Below are positions 21,830 through 24,964 of a DNA stretch of 24,964 nt, one piece after another. Source of the DNA: DASUFE01 sp036274675 (GTDB lineage Bacteria > Pseudomonadota > Gammaproteobacteria > HTCC5015); assembly GCA_036274675.1 (NCBI GenBank), contig DASUFE010000071.1:1-24964 (forward strand). Direction: 5' to 3'. A program made the translations under genes and the position numbers. Position 1 is the first letter of the stretch. Each line of letters begins with the position of its first letter. Below the pieces are notes generated by a model. That model was not told the DNA's origin and ran no database searches. It saw only the letters and a program-made list of their open reading frames with translations.

Positions 21830-24800
21830 TTACCACCAGTAGATCGAGGCGTAGGGGAAGGTTCCTGCACTGCTGCTGAAATGGTAGTAATCGCTGGCGC
21901 CCTTGGCCGGCAAAGCAGCGCCGACCGTGGTGACAGCCGTGCCCGCGCCGTTGACCGTCACCGCGATCGTGCGGCCGTCGAAGTTCGAGGCGCCCCAGCC
22001 ATTGACCGCGCTCTGTACCCGGAAGCAGTAGGCCCCAGTGGTGTTAAAGTTACCGGACTGCCCGCCGGTGGCGATCGACGTGCAGCTGCCGCCGCCCGAG
22101 CTGGAGCTGCTCGAGGAACTCGAGCTGCTGCTGGATGAAGATGAACTGCTCGAGGAAGAGCTGCTTGAACTCGAGCTGCTGCTGGAGCTCGAGGAAGAAC
22201 TGGACGAGCTGCTTGAACTGGAGCTGCTGCTGGAACTCGAGGAAGAACTGGAACTGGACGAGCTGGAACTGCCGCCGCCGGCGTCGCCAAAGCTGATATA
22301 GCCGTTACAGTGCAGCCACTCGCTGTTGGAGCCCCCGCCGCACTGATTGTTGGCCCAGACGCCGGTATTCACGCTTTGGTCCTCCGCCTGACGGGTTTCA
22401 CCGTTGACCTGGATGTAGTCGATCTGCACATCCAGACTGCCGCCGTCGTTGGTGAATTCAACCCGGATTTCGCCCGAGAGATCGGTGCTGGCCGTGTAAT
22501 CCTGAAAACCGGTCGAGAGCGTCCAGGACTGAACAACGGCGCCTCCCACTTTCAGAGAGATGGATTCCTGACCGACGACGCCGCGGGCGCGCACCACGAA
22601 CGTATTGCCGCCGCCCGACGAGGAACCGGACGAAGAGCTGCTCGAAGATGAACTCGAGGAACTGCTGCTCGAGGACGAGCTCGAGCTGCTGGAAGAGCCG
22701 CTCACTGTAATGGTGAAGTTCTGCGTCGTTTGCGCGCCGCAGCTGTTGGTGTAGACGGTTGTGGCTGTGCAGGAAGCGGATATTGTCACGGTCTGTTCGC
22801 GCGCGGTGCCCGCGGTGCCGCAGCCGCTCCAGTTCCAGGAGCCTCCCGAAACCGGCTGCGGGCCGAATTGCACCGTGTTGCCGGCGTTAACAGTGGCGGT
22901 CGCGGTCTGCTGCCAGCTGCCGCCGTTCACCGTCAGATAAGGCGTGATGGCGGTCGGCGCGCAGCCGCCGCTGGAAGAACTGCTCGACGACGAACTCGAG
23001 CTGCTGGAACTGCTCGATCCGCCGTTGCCCACCACGTAAATATCGGCGGGCTGCGCGGGAGCGCTCATGCCGTTGCCGAGGTAGAAGCCGGGATGCGGCG
23101 GCTGGTTGTAGCCGACGTTCTGCCAGGCGACCGCGACGCGATACTGCGCGTCGTGCATCAACGTATGGATGCGGGTGCTGGTGACGGCGGTGGTGGTGTA
23201 GATCCGCAACTGCGTGTTGTTGCTGTTGCGCCAGATCACTTCCTCGCGCCAGTCGCCGAACAGGTCGGCCGTCAGGCCCGGATTGGCCTTGGTGCCGTTG
23301 TTCGAGGCGACGCTGCTGCCGGAAAGCACGGTGCTGGCGGAGTTGCTGCTGGTGTTCCACTTGGAGATGGTGGTGCCATCCAGCAATTCACGCGTCAGAT
23401 CGGCATCCCACCAGATTGCAAAGTTGATGGACGGCGTGGCGGTGGAAATCTGCCCGCCGGAGGGATTGCGCAGGCCGCCGCGCGTGGCCCAGGCTTCATA
23501 GCCCGCGGTGCGCGGATCGATGTCGGAGGCCAGGCCGCGGCCGACATCCGCGTTCTCGCCGGACACGCCCCAGATAATCGCGCCGGTGCGTGCGTCGTGC
23601 ATTTCGGAGCCGTAGGGGCCGTAGCAGCTCGGGCATTCGTGCACCATGTAGACTTCCAGACCGGCCCGACTGGGGAGCATATCCGCCAGATGCAGCGCGT
23701 CGCCGTGGCCGAGATTAGTCGAATACATCAAGGTGCCGTTGTCGTCGATGGTGGCGGAACCGTAGACAATTTCCTGTCGACCGTCCTGGTCGACATCGCC
23801 GATGGTCAGGCTGTGCGCGCCCTGGCCGGCGGCTGCCCCGCCGCTGACGTTGGTATCGAAGGTCCAGCGCCGGCTGAGCGAGCCGTTGCGCCAGTCCCAG
23901 GCCACGATCACGGCGCGGGTGTAGTAGCCGCGCGACATGATCAGGCTGGGCCGCGTGCCGTCGAGGTAGGCCACGCCGGCGAGGAAGCGGTCGACGCGGT
24001 TGCCGTAAGTGTCGCCCCAGTCGCCGACGTTGCCGCGCGCGGGGACATAACTGGTCGTGGCCAGTATATTGCCCGTCTGGCCGTTGAAGATCGTGAGATA
24101 TTCCGGGCCTGACAGAACATAACCGCTTGAGTTGCGATAATCGGCGCCGGAATTGCCGATCACGGTGCCGGCATTGTCGCGCGTGCCGTCGCCGGTCTTG
24201 CAGGCGACCTCCGCCTTGCCGTCGCCGTCCAGGTCATAGACGATGAACTGGGTGTAATGCGCGCCGGCCCGGATGTTGCGGCCGAGATCGATGCGCCACA
24301 TCCGGTTGCCGTTGAATTCATAGCCGTCCAGGTAGACGTTTCCGGTATAGCCGGACTGGGAATTATCCTTCGAGTTGGAGGGGTCCCATTTCACCACCAG
24401 CTCGTACTGGCCGTCGCCGTCCAGATCGGCTGCGCTGAGATCGTTCGGGCTGTAGGTATAAGCGACTCCGTCCGGCGTGGTGCCGCCGGCCGGCTGCTGC
24501 AGATTGACGGCGAGATAGGGATTGGTCCAGACCGTCGCGGATTCGGAGGCTGCCTGTTCCACGCCGTTGATCACGGGCCGCACGGTGTAAGTGGAACCGG
24601 TGCTGCCGCCGCTATCCAGAAAATTGGTGCTGTTGGTGATGGTGCCGCTGACCAGCGTGCCGCCGCGGTAGACGTTGAAGCCGATGTTGGATGGATCGGT
24701 GCCCAGCAGGCGCCAGCCGACGTAGATGCCGCTGCCGGTGCTGATGGCGACCACCCCGCGATTGATGTTTTCCATCTGCTTGGCGGCATGGGCCGTTCCG

Positions 24801-24868
24801 GTGAGAACGCCGGCCAGGGCCAGCAAAAGGCATAGAATGCGCGCAGGCGCGCCGTAACTAGCGTACAT
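21830..24868 (-). CDS. Secreted multi-modular rhamnogalacturonan lyase (PL11) with CBM60-like module
   Basis: The protein has 1012 residues. The ATG at 24868 has a strong GAGGAGGGG site. A signal peptide (about 1-29, ILCLLLALAGVLTGTAHAA) directs secretion. Residues 30-615 are a PL11-type beta-propeller lyase, opening with MENINRGVVAI and YVGWRLLGTDP and carrying calcium-binding DLDGDG loops at about 148 and 212 plus a DVDQDG loop near 358. It should cleave the rhamnogalacturonan I backbone of pectin by beta-elimination. A 16-Ser linker leads to an unassigned module (about 637-723, with NWSGCGTAG and YTNSCGAQTTQ). A 23-Ser linker leads to a CBM60-like module (about 756-861: FVVRARGVVGQESISLKVGG, DVQIDYIQVNGETRQAEDQ, NSEWLHCNGY). 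A 58-Ser linker (22097-22270) leads to an unassigned C-terminal module (about 925-1012: YCFRVQSAVNGWGASNFDGR, ending FPYASIYWW). Serine linkers of this kind are typical of Cellvibrionales. No other pectin gene is in the window. Confidence 0.9.
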   Translation of the reverse strand: MYASYGAPARILCLLLALAGVLTGTAHAAKQMENINRGVVAISTGSGIYVGWRLLGTDPSNIGFNVYRGGTLVSGTITNSTNFLDSGGSTGSTYTVRPVINGVEQAASESATVWTNPYLAVNLQQPAGGTTPDGVAYTYSPNDLSAADLDGDGQYELVVKWDPSNSKDNSQSGYTGNVYLDGYEFNGNRMWRIDLGRNIRAGAHYTQFIVYDLDGDGKAEVACKTGDGTRDNAGTVIGNSGADYRNSSGYVLSGPEYLTIFNGQTGNILATTSYVPARGNVGDWGDTYGNRVDRFLAGVAYLDGTRPSLIMSRGYYTRAVIVAWDWRNGSLSRRWTFDTNVSGGAAAGQGAHSLTIGDVDQDGRQEIVYGSATIDDNGTLMYSTNLGHGDALHLADMLPSRAGLEVYMVHECPSCYGPYGSEMHDARTGAIIWGVSGENADVGRGLASDIDPRTAGYEAWATRGGLRNPSGGQISTATPSINFAIWWDADLTRELLDGTTISKWNTSSNSASTVLSGSSVASNNGTKANPGLTADLFGDWREEVIWRNSNNTQLRIYTTTAVTSTRIHTLMHDAQYRVAVAWQNVGYNQPPHPGFYLGNGMSAPAQPADIYVVGNGGSSSSSSSSSSSSSSSSGGCAPTAITPYLTVNGGSWQQTATATVNAGNTVQFGPQPVSGGSWNWSGCGTAGTAREQTVTISASCTATTVYTNSCGAQTTQNFTITVSGSSSSSSSSSSSSSSSSSSSSSSSGSSSGGGNTFVVRARGVVGQESISLKVGGAVVQSWTLSTGFQDYTASTDLSGEIRVEFTNDGGSLDVQIDYIQVNGETRQAEDQSVNTGVWANNQCGGGSNSEWLHCNGYISFGDAGGGSSSSSSSSSSSSSSSSSSSSSSSSSSSSSSSSSSSSSSSSSSSSSSSSSSSSSSSSSSGGGSCTSIATGGQSGNFNTTGAYCFRVQSAVNGWGASNFDGRTIAVTVNGAGTAVTTVGAALPAKGASDYYHFSSSAGTFPYASIYWW
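22161..22256. repeat. 48-nt tandem duplication inside the long serine linker
   Basis: Two 48-nt units (22161-22208 and 22209-22256, 16 codons each) differ at only two of their first 43 positions; the last five bases differ. They encode part of the 58-serine linker of the PL11 enzyme. A related stretch precedes them from about 22107. Confidence 0.7.
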
Positions 24869-24921
24869 GAATTCCCCTCCTCATTATTGTTTTGCCGGCT
24901 GACCGCTCCGGCTGTCTACCT

Positions 24922-24946
24922 TATGTGGTCTCGTTTTGACCATATA
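24922..24946. promoter_or_regulatory. Inverted repeat upstream of the PL11 gene, candidate operator
   Basis: TATGTGGTC (24922-24930) and GACCATATA (24938-24946) pair at 8 of 9 positions around a 7-nt spacer, giving a TGGTC-N7-GACCA core. It lies 54-78 nt upstream of the PL11 ATG, where a repressor or activator for pectin utilisation could act. No confident -35/-10 pair is visible around it. Confidence 0.45.
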
Positions 24947-24964
24947 AAGTGTTAACCTAAATAA

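Noticed and set aside
22038..22301. Leu/Glu-rich plus-strand open frame that looks like a coiled coil
   Set aside because: It is the complement of the poly-serine linker codons; its periodicity comes from serine codons read backwards.
22730..24112. 460-codon plus-strand open frame opposite the PL11 gene
   Set aside because: Low-complexity Ala/Gly/Arg translation, entirely antisense to the well-supported lyase domain.

Overview
The window looks like chromosomal DNA from a GC-rich gammaproteobacterium. The ampD-ampE pair, the close matches to enterobacterial Rep, TatD, YadG/YadH and Can, and the MoxR/Bat operon all fit that class. The right-hand gene is a secreted, multi-modular rhamnogalacturonan lyase joined by poly-serine linkers, a style typical of Cellvibrionales-type polysaccharide degraders such as Cellvibrio, Saccharophagus and Teredinibacter. 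The family-level placement is inference; no rRNA or tRNA gene is present to settle it.

Left block (1-9244). The 5' part of ilvD, rnd (RNase D) and rep (helicase) lie on the minus strand. ampD, ampE and an inositol-monophosphatase-family gene follow on the plus strand and converge on tatD (minus). A predicted outer-membrane beta-barrel protein and a small YdcH-like protein (plus) come next. Middle block (9245-16261). A six-gene minus-strand operon reads moxR, DUF58, DUF4381-like, batA, batB/C (VWA-TPR-Gln-rich), batD. Four of its genes are chained by three ATGA stop/start overlaps. It looks like an envelope-associated MoxR/VWA chaperone or stress system. Right block (16515-24964). A YadG/YadH ABC-2 exporter and a PfkB-family sugar/nucleoside kinase sit on the plus strand. 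A two-TM hypothetical protein, a DUF6174 lipoprotein-like or secreted protein and a type II beta-carbonic anhydrase follow on the same strand, facing the large PL11 lyase on the minus strand.

The most unusual signal is non-coding. A roughly 200-280 bp repeat family, built from short CTCGCAAAG / CTTTGCGAGAG modules in opposite orientation, occupies all three convergent gene junctions of the window (6325-6539, 8757-9256 as a tandem pair, 21525-21770). I see it in no other intergenic space. In the middle junction a 29-nt exact repeat includes the last codons and stop of batD, so the element family and the gene end have been duplicated together. A perfect bidirectional terminator (21780-21809) follows the third copy.

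Functionally, most of the window is core metabolism, DNA repair/RNA processing and cell-wall recycling. The accessory part is the pectin-degrading enzyme, which carries two modules I cannot assign firmly and serine linkers that show signs of expansion by internal duplication. I found no CRISPR array, insertion sequence, prophage gene, toxin-antitoxin pair or recognisable defence system.
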